64,000 nucleotides of DNA from Streptomyces sp. SAT1 (GTDB lineage: Bacteria; Actinomycetota; Actinomycetes; Streptomycetales; Streptomycetaceae): assembly GCF_001654495.1 (NCBI RefSeq), contig NZ_CP015849.1:3757501-3821500 (forward strand). The letters run 5' to 3'. The translations under genes and the position numbers were made by a program. Below the pieces are notes generated by a model that did not search any database, was not told the DNA's origin, and worked only from the letters and a program-made list of their open reading frames with translations. Shown here piece after piece: positions 8,748 through 18,233 of this stretch (position 1 is its first letter; every line of letters begins with the position of its first letter).

Positions 8748-10004
8748 GTGACGGAAGGACGGAACGTGCGCAACGGCGAGAAGGCGGCGGCCGGTGCCGG
8801 GGACGGCACGCGGCTCGGCCGTATCGGCCGGTCGCCCGTGCGGTGGCACACCGCCCTGCTGACCGGGTGGACGGTCCTGTGGTTCCTGGTGGCCGAACGG
8901 CACGGGGCCGTGTCCTGGCACTATCTGCGCAGCGGTGAGGAACTGCTGTTCAGCCAGGTGCCGGGCGGCGGCCTCGCGCTGTACGCCAACCACCCGGAAC
9001 TCCAGATCGGCCCGGTCTCCTTCGTCGTCGCCGCGCTGTTCGGGCCCTTCCCGGCCGCCCTGGGCGAGAATCTGGCCGAGGCGTTCATGTCCGGCCTGGG
9101 CCTGTACATGCTGGTCCTGATCGGCCGGACCGCCGCCGAGTGGGGGCGCGGCACCGGGATGAACCACAAGCGCCTCCAGCAGCGCGTCCTGGTCGCCGGT
9201 GCCGCGTTCATCCCCATGTGGGTGGAGGTCTCGGTGCGGTTCGCGCACCTGGACGACGTACTGGCGCTGTTCTTCACCACGCTGGCGGTGCGCGCCCTGG
9301 TGCGCGGCAACGCCACCGCCGTCGGGGTCTTCCTCGCGCTGGCGGTGGACTCCAAGCCGTGGGCGGTGGGCTTCCTGCCGCTGCTGCTGGCGCTGCCCAG
9401 GGCCGACCGGCTGCGCGCGGCGGCCTGGACGGTCGGCCTGGTGGCGGCGGCCTGGCTGCCGTTCTACCTGACCCATCTGGAGACGTTCGCCGCCGCCCGG
9501 TTCACCATCCCCAATCAGCCCGCCTCCTCGCTGCGCTGGTTCGGGGTGACCGACCCGGCGACCCCCTGGTGGGACCGGCCCGCGCAGATGGGCCTCGGGA
9601 TCGCGCTCGGCGCGCTCGCGGTGCGCCGGGGCCGCTGGGCGGCCGTGGTGGTGCTGGCCGCCGACGCGCGGATCGTGCTGGACCCGAGCGTGTACACGTA
9701 CTACAACGCGTCGGTGCTGCTCGGCACGCTCATCTGGGACTCGGTGGGGCAGCGGCGGCTGGTGCCCTGGGTGAGCTGGATAGCGCTGATCTCCCTGTAC
9801 GGCAGCGCGCTGCTGGTGCCCTCGGACTCGGCGCAGGGCCTGATCCGGCTGGCGTTCGCCGTCGGTTCGGCGCTGTACGTGCTGTTCTGGCCGCAGCGGC
9901 CGCCGCGCGGCTCACGGGAGGCCACCGCGCCCGCGGTGCGGCTGCCGGGGCAGCGGCGCGCGCCGGACGGCTCTCAGGCCCGGTCGGTCAGTTCCTCCGC
10001 GTAG
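8748..10004 (+). CDS. polytopic membrane protein, possibly GT-C type glycosyltransferase
   Basis: This 418-residue protein has about nine to ten hydrophobic segments from residue 35 to 380 and a basic cytoplasmic tail. An early RFAHLDDVLALFF followed by DSKPWAVGFLPLLLAL resembles the DD and K-P motifs of GT87/DUF2029-like polyprenyl-phosphate sugar transferases. That assignment is inference. The GTG at 8748 follows GAGGGGG; a GTG at 8766 after GGAAGGA is an equally good start. The last 31 bases overlap the convergent gene. Nearby genes do not identify a substrate. Confidence 0.7.
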   Translation: MTEGRNVRNGEKAAAGAGDGTRLGRIGRSPVRWHTALLTGWTVLWFLVAERHGAVSWHYLRSGEELLFSQVPGGGLALYANHPELQIGPVSFVVAALFGPFPAALGENLAEAFMSGLGLYMLVLIGRTAAEWGRGTGMNHKRLQQRVLVAGAAFIPMWVEVSVRFAHLDDVLALFFTTLAVRALVRGNATAVGVFLALAVDSKPWAVGFLPLLLALPRADRLRAAAWTVGLVAAAWLPFYLTHLETFAAARFTIPNQPASSLRWFGVTDPATPWWDRPAQMGLGIALGALAVRRGRWAAVVVLAADARIVLDPSVYTYYNASVLLGTLIWDSVGQRRLVPWVSWIALISLYGSALLVPSDSAQGLIRLAFAVGSALYVLFWPQRPPRGSREATAPAVRLPGQRRAPDGSQARSVSSSA

Positions 10005-10339
10005 ACCTGGGACAGCGGCTGCGGGCCCACATAGCGCTGGCAGTTGCACCGGCCCGGCTCGTAGCGCAGCGGCTTCTTGTTCTCGTCCCAGGCGACGGGC
10101 ACCTCGACGCGTTCGTGGCAGCGGCCGTCGCGGTCGTGCTTGGCGAGGTGGTGCGTGCAGCCGCAGACGGGCTCGGGCGGCTGGTGGGCGGCCTCCAGAG
10201 CGAGCCGCTCCGCCTTCTGCGCCTCCAAAAGCTCCAGTCGGCGCTGGTGCCGGTTGCGCAGCGCGGTGCGCGCGGTGTCCGCGAGCCATGCGAAGCCACC
10301 GGTCCAGAACAGGATGAGCACCCACCAGATCCAGTTCAT
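9974..10339 (-). CDS. conserved small membrane protein with Cys/His cluster
   Basis: The 121-residue protein has an N-terminal transmembrane helix (WIWWVLILFWTGGFAWL). A basic coiled region (about 25-50) follows, then a soluble tail holding CGCTHHLAKHDRDGRCHE and CNCQRY. That Cys/His set could bind a metal. Its ATG overlaps the TGA of the upstream gene (ATGA arrangement), so the two are translationally coupled. I do not recognise a characterised homologue, and the pair is conserved-looking rather than named. The 3' end overlaps the convergent membrane gene by 31 bp. Confidence 0.75.
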   Translation of the reverse strand: MNWIWWVLILFWTGGFAWLADTARTALRNRHQRRLELLEAQKAERLALEAAHQPPEPVCGCTHHLAKHDRDGRCHERVEVPVAWDENKKPLRYEPGRCNCQRYVGPQPLSQVYAEELTDRA

Positions 10340-11211
10340 CTCTCCCCCGTCCCGCTCCCCGCGCAGCCGCCCGGCACGCGCTCGCGCCGCAGTGCGGGCT
10401 CGGGCTCCGCGCGCCGCGGCACGGGTTCAGGATAGACAACGGCGGGCCGTACGGGAGGGGGCGCGGCGGGCCGGGCGGCGCGGGCGCGGCGCGGCAGGCG
10501 CAGCCGCCGCCAGGGCCGCTCGTGGAGGACGGCCAGGACGAGGGCGGCGGCCACCGCGATCAGGTGCTCGCGGCCGGCCAGGTTGGGTTTCACCACCGAC
10601 TCGGCGACCATCGAGCCGCCGGTGAGGAAGAAGACGACCGGGGCGCGGCGCACCACGGAGAGATAGGTGAACAGGCCGACCACGGCCGCGGACGGGCCGG
10701 TGTCCAGGACGTGGCCGATCTCCGGCGGCAGGCCGATCCCGCCGTGGCCGGGGCCGATGGCGAGCATCCCCCGCACGGTGAGGGTGCCGGCCAGCGTGGT
10801 GACGTAGGAGATGTAGAGGGTGCGGGCGCGGCCCAGGGTGAGTTCGGCGAGGGCGAAGGCCAGGAAGAGCTGGGTGATGCCCGCCCACACCGGCAGGTCA
10901 AGGGCGGGGACGTAGAGCGAGACGGGGGTGCGGGCCAGGGCCAGCCACAGCGGCAGGTCGGCCTGGACGCCGCCGACCAGGCGCACCGCCGTCTCGCCCC
11001 GGGGGTGCTGGGCGACCGCGTGGAAGAAGATCACGCCGAAGGCGGCCACGAAGGCGAGCAGCAGCCCGGACAGGCCCCGGCGCAGCAGCAGGCGCACCGG
11101 GTCGACGACCATGGCGTGCCATTCACCGCGCAGGGTGCGGACGGCGAACAGCGCGAGCCGGGTCAGCAGGTCCCGCCCGCGCTGCCGGACCCGCGGTCCG
11201 CCGGGTCTCAC
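10336..11211 (-). CDS. rhomboid-like integral membrane protein
   Basis: This 291-residue protein has about six membrane segments from residue 35 to 230 and a Pro/Arg-rich cytoplasmic tail. The segment DTGPSAAVVGLFTYL inside a helix recalls the GxSx serine site of rhomboid proteases, and a His lies in a later helix (REHLIAVAAAL). Actinobacterial proteins of this type are labelled rhomboid-like, and proteolysis is unproven. The GTG at 11211 is the chosen start. An ATG at 11112 would give a 258-residue form lacking the basic N-terminus. It is coupled to the downstream small membrane protein. Confidence 0.6.
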   Translation of the reverse strand: MRPGGPRVRQRGRDLLTRLALFAVRTLRGEWHAMVVDPVRLLLRRGLSGLLLAFVAAFGVIFFHAVAQHPRGETAVRLVGGVQADLPLWLALARTPVSLYVPALDLPVWAGITQLFLAFALAELTLGRARTLYISYVTTLAGTLTVRGMLAIGPGHGGIGLPPEIGHVLDTGPSAAVVGLFTYLSVVRRAPVVFFLTGGSMVAESVVKPNLAGREHLIAVAAALVLAVLHERPWRRLRLPRRARAARPAAPPPVRPAVVYPEPVPRRAEPEPALRRERVPGGCAGSGTGER

Positions 11212-11290
11212 TCCCTCGTCCTGTCCGGCTTCACCGGTCCTCTGTTCCGTCGCACCGCCGCTCGGCTCCTCGAAGCAGTTCCCGCCCAAA

Positions 11291-11308
11291 CATACGCACA
11301 ACCGTATG
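11291..11308. promoter_or_regulatory. inverted repeat upstream of the rhomboid-like gene
   Basis: CATACG at 11291-11296 and CGTATG at 11303-11308 form a perfect 6-bp inverted repeat around CACAAC. It is AT-richer than its surroundings and lies 80 bp upstream of the minus-strand GTG at 11211, after the narI stop. It may be an operator or contain the promoter -10. Confidence 0.4.
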
Positions 11309-11354
11309 GACCGGAAACCGGCCCGGCACGTTGCTCCGCGCCGGGCGATGTGCC

Positions 11355-12103
11355 TCAGCGCACGGACGCCCTGCGGGGTGTGCGCCCGGACAGTCTGCCC
11401 CGGGCGGCGCCGCCGCGGGAGCGGTAGACGACGTAGGGACGGGCCAGATAGCCGACCGGGGCGGTGAAGGCGTGCACCAGGCGGCCGAAGGGCCACAGGG
11501 CGAACAGGGCCATGGCCAGCAGAGCATGGCACTGGTAGACGAGCGGGGCGTGGGCCATGGCGGAGACGTCGGGGTCGAGGGTGAACAGGCTGCGGAACCA
11601 GACGGCGACGCCGAGCCGGTAGTCGTAGGGGTTGGTGACGGAGGTGGCGGTGGCGGTCAGCCCGGCCAGCAGGACCAGGGCGAGCAGCGGGTAGGTCAGC
11701 CTGTCGCTGCGGCTGGTGGCCCGGCGCACGGCGGGCACGCGCAGCCGCCGGTACAGCAGCAGGCCGAGCCCGGCGGCCGCGGCGAGTCCGGCGGTGCCGC
11801 CCATGGCCAGGGCGACCGCGTGGTACTGCTCCTCGCTGACGCGCAGCCACCGGGTCAGGGCCTCCGGGACCAGCAGGCCCATGACGTGGCCGCCGATGAC
11901 CAGGAACAGGGCGTAGTGGAAGAGCGGCCCGCCGATGCCGAGCAGCCGGGACTCGTGGAGCTGGCTGGAGCGGGTGGTGAAGCCGAACCGGTCGTAGCGG
12001 TAGCGCCAGGCGGTGCCGGCGACGAGCACGGCCAGCGCGAGGTAGGGCAGGACCCCCACAGGGCGATGTCCAGGTGCGCGGCGCGCAGGTGCGGCGGGGT
12101 CAT
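11355..12103 (-). CDS. narI: nitrate reductase gamma subunit NarI, with apparent one-base frameshift
   Basis: NarI is the cytochrome b subunit that takes electrons from menaquinol and anchors NarGH to the membrane. Five hydrophobic helices and the haem-ligand histidines (GPLFH, IGGHV, YQCHALL, RLVHAF) are present. The natural start is the ATG at 12103, which overlaps the narJ stop as TGATG. That frame reads LDIALWG and then runs out of frame, because a G-run at about 12053-12057 has five Gs where six would give the expected LWGVLPYLALAV. From the GTG at 12059 a 234-residue frame lacks only the first 15 or so residues. It is either a real indel or a sequencing error. Confidence 0.85.
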
Positions 12104-12708
12104 CAGCGGCGGACTCCTTCGTCGTCCGGCGCGTGCCGGAGGGGGAACGGCAGGGGGAGGGGCCGTGGCTCCGGTACGGCCGCGGGCCGCGGATTCGGGG
12201 GCGGGGTGTCGGGCACGGTGGTCAGGACCGCGCGCACCACGTCGGCGTAGGGGCTGTGGTGGGTCTCCAGGCCGTGGGCGAGCAGGGCGAGCGCCGGGCG
12301 GTGCTCGTGCAGCAGGTCGGTGCCGGGCCCGGGGCAGCGGGCGGCGAACTCCAGCAGGCAGGGCAGGTGGTCGGGGAGTTCGCCGGGCGGCGGTGCCCAG
12401 CCGTGCTCGCGGTAGCGGGCCTTCAGCGCGGCCAGGGTGGCGCCGCGGCGGCGGGTGTCGCCGTCGGTGTAGTGGGTCAGGTGCAGGGTGCGGCGGCGGC
12501 TGCGGTCGAAGGTGGTGACGTAGCCGGTGGCGAGGTCGAGCGGGCTGGTGCCCTGCGCCCACCGGCAGAAGCGCAGCAGCAGTCCGGGGGCCTCGCCGGG
12601 CAGCGGGGCGAGTGCCTCGGCCACGGTCCGGAGCCGGTCGGGCCAGTCGGGGCCCGGGTGGTCCAGGAGCAGGGCGGCGGCCTGGTGGAGTGCCCGGTGC
12701 AGGTTCAC
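12103..12708 (-). CDS. narJ: nitrate reductase molybdenum cofactor assembly chaperone NarJ
   Basis: This 201-residue cytoplasmic chaperone of the TorD/DmsD/NarJ family holds apo-NarG so that the molybdenum cofactor and the first Fe-S cluster can be inserted. The all-helical core shows LLDHPGPDWPDRL, LLLRFCRW and a DHLPCLLEF segment, which is the usual NarJ P-x-H/D-L-P-x-x-LE signature. The C-terminal 25 residues are Pro-rich. Its GTG at 12708 overlaps the narH stop (GTGA), and its stop overlaps the narI ATG. All of narHJI is thus translationally coupled. Confidence 0.93.
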   Translation of the reverse strand: MNLHRALHQAAALLLDHPGPDWPDRLRTVAEALAPLPGEAPGLLLRFCRWAQGTSPLDLATGYVTTFDRSRRRTLHLTHYTDGDTRRRGATLAALKARYREHGWAPPPGELPDHLPCLLEFAARCPGPGTDLLHEHRPALALLAHGLETHHSPYADVVRAVLTTVPDTPPPNPRPAAVPEPRPLPLPFPLRHAPDDEGVRR

Positions 12709-14330
12709 GCGTCGGCGCTCCCCGCCTCGGACCGGTCGGGGAACAGGCCGCCGGGCCGGCCGCGGCCGTTCCAGTTGAGCAGGTTGATCCGGCCGCGCAG
12801 CGCGGAGCGGCCGGCTCCGGCGGGGGCCGGGACCGGGGGCGTGTGGAAGGCGCCCGCGGCGTCGGTGCCGTACATGCCGGGGCCGCCGTCGCCCTCCAGG
12901 CTGCATCCGGCGCCGTCCGGGCCGCTGCCGCCGCCCGCGACGTACGTGGTGGGGATGACGTAGCGCTCCTCGTACTTGGCGAGGGCGAGCAGCCGGTACA
13001 TGGCCTCCAGGCCGGTCTCGTCCATGCCGACACCGCGGGCGATGGCCGGGTCGCGGTCCTCGCCGAGGTTGACGCGGCGCATGTGGGCGCGCATCGCGGC
13101 CAGCCGGCACAGCGCGGCCTCCACGGGCGCGGGGTCCCCGGCGGTGAACAGACCGGCCAGGTACGCGACCGGGATGCGCAGCGAGTCGATGGCGCCGAAC
13201 AGGGGCGCCGGGTGCTCGCCGTCGTGGCCGCCGCGGGTGAGCGCGTCGACCACCGGGGACAGCGGCGGGACGTACCAGACCATGGGCAGGGTGCGGTACT
13301 CCGGGTGCAGGGGCAGGGCGACGCGGTAGGTGCTGATGAGGTCGCGCACGGGGGAGCGGCGGGCCGCGGTGATCCAGTCGTGCGGGACGCCGGACGCCTC
13401 GGCGGCGCGCACCACCTCGGGGTCGTGCGGGTCGAGGAAGCAGCCGAGCTGGGCCTCGTAGAGGTCCTTCTCGTCGGGGACGGCGGCGGCCTCGCCCACC
13501 TTGTCGGCGTCGTAGAGCAGCACGCCGAGGTAGCGCAGCCGGCCCACGCAGGTCTCCGAGCAGACGGTCGGCTCGCCCGCCTCGATGCGCGGGTAGCAGA
13601 AGGTGCACTTCTCGGCCTTGCCGGTGGAGTGGTTGAAGTAGACCTTCTTGTACGGGCAGCCGGAGACGCACATCCGCCAGCCGCGGCAGCGGTCCTGGTC
13701 GACGAGGACGATGCCGTCCTCGATGCGCTTGTAGAGCGCCCCGGAGGGGCAGACCGCCACGCAGCTCGGGTTGAGGCAGTGCTCGCAGATGCGCGGCAGA
13801 TGGAACATGAACGCCTGCTCGTACTCCAGCCTGACCTGCTCGTTCATCGCCTTGAGCACGGGGTCGCCGGCCAGGTGTCCGGGGCCGCCGCCGAGGTCGT
13901 CGTCCCAGTTGGGCCCGGAGGTGACGGAGACGGGGCGGCCGTCGATCAGGGAGCGGGGGCGGGCGGTGGGCAGGTCGTCGCCGAGCGGGGCGGCGATCAG
14001 GGTGTCGTAGTCGTAGGTCCAGGGTTCGTAGTAGTCGGCCAGGGCGGGCAGGTCGGGGTTGGCGAAGAGGCGGGCGAGGCGGCGGGCGCGGCCGCCGGAG
14101 CGCGGCACCAGCCGGCCGCGCGCGTCCAGCCGCCAGCCGCCCTTCCACTTCGCCTGGTCCTCGTGGCCGCGCGGATAGCCCAGGCCGGGGCGGGTCTCGA
14201 CGTTGTTGAACCAGGCGTACTCGGTGCCGGTGCGGTTGGTCCAGGTCTGCTTGCAGGTGACCGAGCAGGTGTGGCAGCCGATGCACTTGTCGAGGTTCAT
14301 GACCATGGCGACCTGACTCAAGACGCGCAT
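12705..14330 (-). CDS. narH: nitrate reductase beta subunit NarH
   Basis: This 541-residue iron-sulfur subunit passes electrons from the NarI haems to NarG. Four cluster motifs are visible: CIGCHTCSVTCK near the N-terminus, CEHCLNPSCVAVCP, CRGWRMCVSGCP and CTFCYPR. In the third, a Trp replaces one cysteine, which is the NarH hallmark that gives a 3Fe-4S centre. Its length is typical. The ATG at 14330 lies one base after the narG stop. There is no signal peptide, consistent with a cytoplasm-facing enzyme. Confidence 0.95.
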   Translation of the reverse strand: MRVLSQVAMVMNLDKCIGCHTCSVTCKQTWTNRTGTEYAWFNNVETRPGLGYPRGHEDQAKWKGGWRLDARGRLVPRSGGRARRLARLFANPDLPALADYYEPWTYDYDTLIAAPLGDDLPTARPRSLIDGRPVSVTSGPNWDDDLGGGPGHLAGDPVLKAMNEQVRLEYEQAFMFHLPRICEHCLNPSCVAVCPSGALYKRIEDGIVLVDQDRCRGWRMCVSGCPYKKVYFNHSTGKAEKCTFCYPRIEAGEPTVCSETCVGRLRYLGVLLYDADKVGEAAAVPDEKDLYEAQLGCFLDPHDPEVVRAAEASGVPHDWITAARRSPVRDLISTYRVALPLHPEYRTLPMVWYVPPLSPVVDALTRGGHDGEHPAPLFGAIDSLRIPVAYLAGLFTAGDPAPVEAALCRLAAMRAHMRRVNLGEDRDPAIARGVGMDETGLEAMYRLLALAKYEERYVIPTTYVAGGGSGPDGAGCSLEGDGGPGMYGTDAAGAFHTPPVPAPAGAGRSALRGRINLLNWNGRGRPGGLFPDRSEAGSADA

Positions 14331-14331
14331 G

Positions 14332-17300
14332 TCAGTACTGCACCTCCTGGGCGCGGCGCCGCACGACGGTGCGGGCGTCACGCTGGTTGCCGGTGGGGCC
14401 GTAGTAGTTGGGGGCGAAGGAGAGCTGGGCGTAGCCGCCGATGAGGTGGGTGGGTTTGAGGAGGATGCGGGTGAGGGCGTTGTGCACACCGCCGCGCCGT
14501 CCGGTGGCCTCCGAGCGCGGCACGTTCACCAGGCGTTCCTGCACGTGGTACATGAACACCGTGCCGGGCGGCATGCGGTGCGAGACGATCGCGCGGGCGA
14601 CGACGACACCGTTGGGGTTGACCGCCTCCACCCAGTCGTTGTCGGCGACGCCGATGGCCTCGGCGTCGGGGACGCTCATCCAGATGACCGGGCCGCCGCG
14701 GGCCAGGGTCTGCATGAGCAGGTTCTCCTGGTACTCGGAGTGGATGGACCACTTGGAGTGCGGGGTGAGGTAGCGCACGGAGACCTCGCGCTCGCCGGGC
14801 ACGCTGTCGGCGGTGAGGTCCAGCGGCGGCCGGTAGACGGGCAGTTGCTCGCCGAGCTCGGCCATCCAGTCGTGGTCCAGGTAGAAGTGCTGGCGGCCGG
14901 TGAGGGTGTGCCAGGGCTTGTTGTGCTCGGTGTTGACGGTGAAGGGCGAGTAGCGCCGGTCGGGGGCCTCCTTGCCGGACCACTCGTAGCTGGTGCCGAC
15001 CTGGACGGGCCGCTGCTGGGTGTCGGAGAAGACGATCCGGCGTTCGCGCACGGACTCGGCGAGGGTGTCGAACCCGGCGCCGGGGCCGCAGCGTTCGCCG
15101 AGCCGCTCGAAGCCCTCGGCGGCCAGCCGCCCGTTGGTGGTGCCGGACAGGGCGAGGATCGCCTCGCACAGCTTGACGTCGGTGTCGAGCAGCGGACGGC
15201 CGCGGACGGGCCCGGACCCGCCGGCGGTGCCGCAGCGGGCGGCCAGACGGCGCACCTCGGGGCCCGGCCGGACGGTGACGCCCTTGACGGTCATGCCCTG
15301 CTGCTCGCACAGCGGGCCGAGCGCGGCCAGCCGGTCGGCGACGGCGGTGTAGTCGCGTTCGACGAGGGTGAACTGCGGCAGGTCGCGGCCGGGCACGGGG
15401 GTGCGGCCCTCCGCGCGCCAGTCCCGGACGGTGCCGCCGGGCTGCGCCGTCTCGCCCGGGGTGTCGTGCTGGAGCGGGGTGGCCACCAGGTCGTGGGCCA
15501 CGCCGAGCCGTCCGGCGGCCAGTTCGCCGAAGCGGCGGGCCAGCGCGTGGAAGATCTCGAAGTCGGTGCGGGCCTGCCAGGGCGGGCTGATCGCGGGCGA
15601 GAAGGCGTGCACATAGGGGTGCATGTCGGTGCTGGACAGGTCGTGCTTCTCGTACCAGGTGGCGGCGGGCAGCACGAGGTCGGCCATCAGCGTGGTCGAG
15701 GTCATCCGGAAGTCCAGGGCGAGCAGCAGGTCGAGCTTGCCGCGCGGGGCCTCCTCGCGCCAGGTGACGTCCCGGGGGCGGGCCTCGGGCGGGGCCTCGG
15801 CGGCGTGCGCGTTGTCGCTCGCGCCCAGCAGATGGCGCAGGAAGAACTCGTTGCCCTTGGCGGAGGAGCCGATCAGATTGGCCCGCCACACGGTGAGCAC
15901 CCGCGGCCAGTTCTCCGGTGCGTCCGGGTCCTCGCAGGCGAACGACAGCTTCCCTTCGGCCAGTCGGGAGGCGACCCACTCGCCGGGCTCGCGTCCGCTC
16001 TCGCGCACCGCGCGGCCCAGGTCGAGCGGGTTGGCGGAGAAGGCGGGCGCGGACGGCATCCAGCCCAGGCGCACCGACTGGGCGACCAGGTCGGCGGTGT
16101 GCCGTCCGCGGAACAGACCGGGACCGGTGGGCGCGGCGAGCGCGTCCGCGCCGTGGCCGTCGTAGCGCCACTGGCCGGTGTGCAGGTACCAGTACGGGGT
16201 GCCGGCGACCTGCCGGGAGGGCCGCACCCAGTCGGCGGCCGACTGGAGCTGCTGCCAGCCCGCGTAGGGCCGCACCTTCTCCTGGCCGACGTAGTGCGCC
16301 CAGCCGCCGCCGTTGACGCCCTGGCAGCCGGTGAGCAGCAGCAGGGTGAGGAAGGAGCGGTAGATGGTGTCGGAGTGGAACCAGTGGTTGGTGCCCGCGC
16401 CCATGACGATGGTGCACCGGCCCCGGGACTGCTCGGCGGTGCGCGCGAACTCCCGCGCCACCCGCACCACGGCGGCGGCCGGCACCGAGGTGATCGCCTC
16501 CTGCCAGGCGGGGGTGTGCGGCTGGGCGGCGTCCTCGTAGCCGTCCGGCCACTCGCCCTCCAGTCCGTCGCGGGCCACCCCGTACTGGGCGAGCAGCAGG
16601 TCGAAGACGGTCGTCACGCGGCGTCCGCCCACCTCGCGCACCGGCACGCCGCGGGTGACGCAGCCGCTCGCCGCCTCCCCGGTGCCGGAACCGTCGAAGC
16701 GGGGCAGCCGGACGGGGACGCTGCCGCCGGGCCCGCCGTCCGCCCGGTGGAAGGTCAGCTGGGGCTCCACGTCCCCGAGGTCCAGGTTCCAGCGGCCCTC
16801 GCCGCGCTTGGACCAGCGGTCGCCGAGGGTGCCGTTGGGGACGACCGGGCGCCCGGAGACCGCGTCGAGCAGCACCGGCTTCCAGTGGGCGTCCTCGCCC
16901 GCCTCCTCGTCCAGGCCGAGCGCCGCCGCCGTGACGAACTTGCCGGGCACGAACGCGCCCGCATGGCGCGGGTGTTCGGTCAGTTCCACGAGGAAGGGCA
17001 GGTCGGTGAAGCGCCGGACGTAGTCGGTGAAGTACGGCACCTGGCGGCGCACGAAGAACTCGGTGAGGATCACGTGCCCCATGGCCATCGCCAGCGCCCC
17101 GTCGGTGCCGGGGTGCGGGTGCAGCCACTCGTCGGCGAACTTGGTGGCGTCCGCGTAGTCCGGGGAGACCACCACGACCTTCTGGCCGCGGTAGCGGGCC
17201 TCGGTCATCCAGTGCGCGTCCGGGGTGCGGGTCACCGGCACGTTGGAGCCCCACAGCATCAGATACGCCGCGTCCCACCAGTCCCCGGACTCCGGTACGT

Positions 17301-18021
17301 CCGTCTGGTCGCCGAAGACCTGCGGGGAGGCGATCGGCAGATCGGCGTACCAGTCGTAGAACGACACCATCGGCGCGCCGATCAGTGACATGAAGCGGGC
17401 GCCCACCGCGTGCGAGGCCATGGACATCGCCGGGATCGGGGAGAACCCGGCGACCCGGTCGGGGCCGTGCTCGGCGATGGTGTGCACATGGGCGGCGGCG
17501 GCGATCTCCAGCGCCTCGTCCCAGCCGATCCGCACCAGGCCGCCCTTGCCGCGCGCCGCCTGGTAGCGGCGCCGCCGGTCCGGGTCGGAGACGATCTCCG
17601 CCCAGGCGGCGACCGGGTCGCCGAGCCGGGCGCGGGCCTCGCGGTACATCTCCACGAGGACCCCGCGGGCGTGCGGGTAGCGCACCCGGGTCGGCGAGTA
17701 CGTGTACCAGGAGAACGAGGCGCCGCGCGGGCAGCCGCGCGGCTCGTACTCGGGCCGGTCGGGGCCGGTCGTGGGGTAGTCGGTCTCCTGGGTCTCCCAG
17801 GTGATCAGCCCGTCCTTGACGTACACCTTCCACGAGCAGGAACCGGTGCAGTTGACGCCGTGCGTGGAGCGCACCACCTTGTCGTGCGCCCAACGCTCCC
17901 GGTACGGGCTGTCGTTGACGTCCTGGTCGGTGCGGAAGACCGCCCGCAGGTCCGGAGTGGTCACGGAGCGTCGCAGCGTGCCCCCCGCCCGCAGCAACCG
18001 GTCGGCGGCCAGGGCCGCCAT
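14332..18021 (-). CDS. narG: respiratory nitrate reductase alpha subunit NarG
   Basis: This 1,229-residue molybdopterin subunit reduces nitrate to nitrite at the cytoplasmic face during oxygen-limited respiration. The FS0 cluster ligands are His54, Cys58, Cys62 and Cys97 (H-x3-C-x3-C-x34-C), the spacing seen in bacterial NarG. The molybdenum-ligand Asp lies in WYADLPIASPQ. No twin-arginine signal is present. The ATG at 18021 is preferred because AAGGAAG lies 7 bases upstream; the open frame extends 12 codons further to 18057. The four nar genes touch or overlap, forming one operon with a probable promoter at about 18203-18233. Confidence 0.95.
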   Translation of the reverse strand: MAALAADRLLRAGGTLRRSVTTPDLRAVFRTDQDVNDSPYRERWAHDKVVRSTHGVNCTGSCSWKVYVKDGLITWETQETDYPTTGPDRPEYEPRGCPRGASFSWYTYSPTRVRYPHARGVLVEMYREARARLGDPVAAWAEIVSDPDRRRRYQAARGKGGLVRIGWDEALEIAAAAHVHTIAEHGPDRVAGFSPIPAMSMASHAVGARFMSLIGAPMVSFYDWYADLPIASPQVFGDQTDVPESGDWWDAAYLMLWGSNVPVTRTPDAHWMTEARYRGQKVVVVSPDYADATKFADEWLHPHPGTDGALAMAMGHVILTEFFVRRQVPYFTDYVRRFTDLPFLVELTEHPRHAGAFVPGKFVTAAALGLDEEAGEDAHWKPVLLDAVSGRPVVPNGTLGDRWSKRGEGRWNLDLGDVEPQLTFHRADGGPGGSVPVRLPRFDGSGTGEAASGCVTRGVPVREVGGRRVTTVFDLLLAQYGVARDGLEGEWPDGYEDAAQPHTPAWQEAITSVPAAAVVRVAREFARTAEQSRGRCTIVMGAGTNHWFHSDTIYRSFLTLLLLTGCQGVNGGGWAHYVGQEKVRPYAGWQQLQSAADWVRPSRQVAGTPYWYLHTGQWRYDGHGADALAAPTGPGLFRGRHTADLVAQSVRLGWMPSAPAFSANPLDLGRAVRESGREPGEWVASRLAEGKLSFACEDPDAPENWPRVLTVWRANLIGSSAKGNEFFLRHLLGASDNAHAAEAPPEARPRDVTWREEAPRGKLDLLLALDFRMTSTTLMADLVLPAATWYEKHDLSSTDMHPYVHAFSPAISPPWQARTDFEIFHALARRFGELAAGRLGVAHDLVATPLQHDTPGETAQPGGTVRDWRAEGRTPVPGRDLPQFTLVERDYTAVADRLAALGPLCEQQGMTVKGVTVRPGPEVRRLAARCGTAGGSGPVRGRPLLDTDVKLCEAILALSGTTNGRLAAEGFERLGERCGPGAGFDTLAESVRERRIVFSDTQQRPVQVGTSYEWSGKEAPDRRYSPFTVNTEHNKPWHTLTGRQHFYLDHDWMAELGEQLPVYRPPLDLTADSVPGEREVSVRYLTPHSKWSIHSEYQENLLMQTLARGGPVIWMSVPDAEAIGVADNDWVEAVNPNGVVVARAIVSHRMPPGTVFMYHVQERLVNVPRSEATGRRGGVHNALTRILLKPTHLIGGYAQLSFAPNYYGPTGNQRDARTVVRRRAQEVQY

Positions 18022-18202
18022 CCGCTCTGCTTCCTTTCGTGCCGCTCGCCGTCCCACTCGCAGCTCACATCCCCTATGAAGTCGGCGGACACCGGCCGGG
18101 GGGTGCGGGTGGTCGGTCCGCCCCTGCCCGGCCGGCGTGGGCGTGGCCAGCGTGGCGCATCGGAACGGTCGGTTCCCATGGGACTACGCAGAGTTGAGCA
18201 GA

Positions 18203-18233
18203 GTTATACGGGGGCTTTCTTTGCCCTTTGCAA
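18203..18233 (-). promoter_or_regulatory. probable narG promoter
   Basis: Reading leftward, TTGCAA (complement of 18228-18233) and TATAAC (complement of 18203-18208) are separated by 19 bp in an unusually AT-rich patch. This is a good sigma-70-like pair. It would give a leader of about 175 nt before narG. Confidence 0.5.

Noticed and set aside
14378..17893. A 1,171-codon minus-strand frame overlapping narG out of frame
   Set aside because: It is Arg/Pro/Ala-rich and shifted by one base from NarG, whose motifs fit the standard frame.
18172..18185. DosR-like box TTCCCATGGGACT in the nar leader
   Set aside because: It contains a GGGACT half-site, but the other half does not match and it would lie downstream of the predicted start site.
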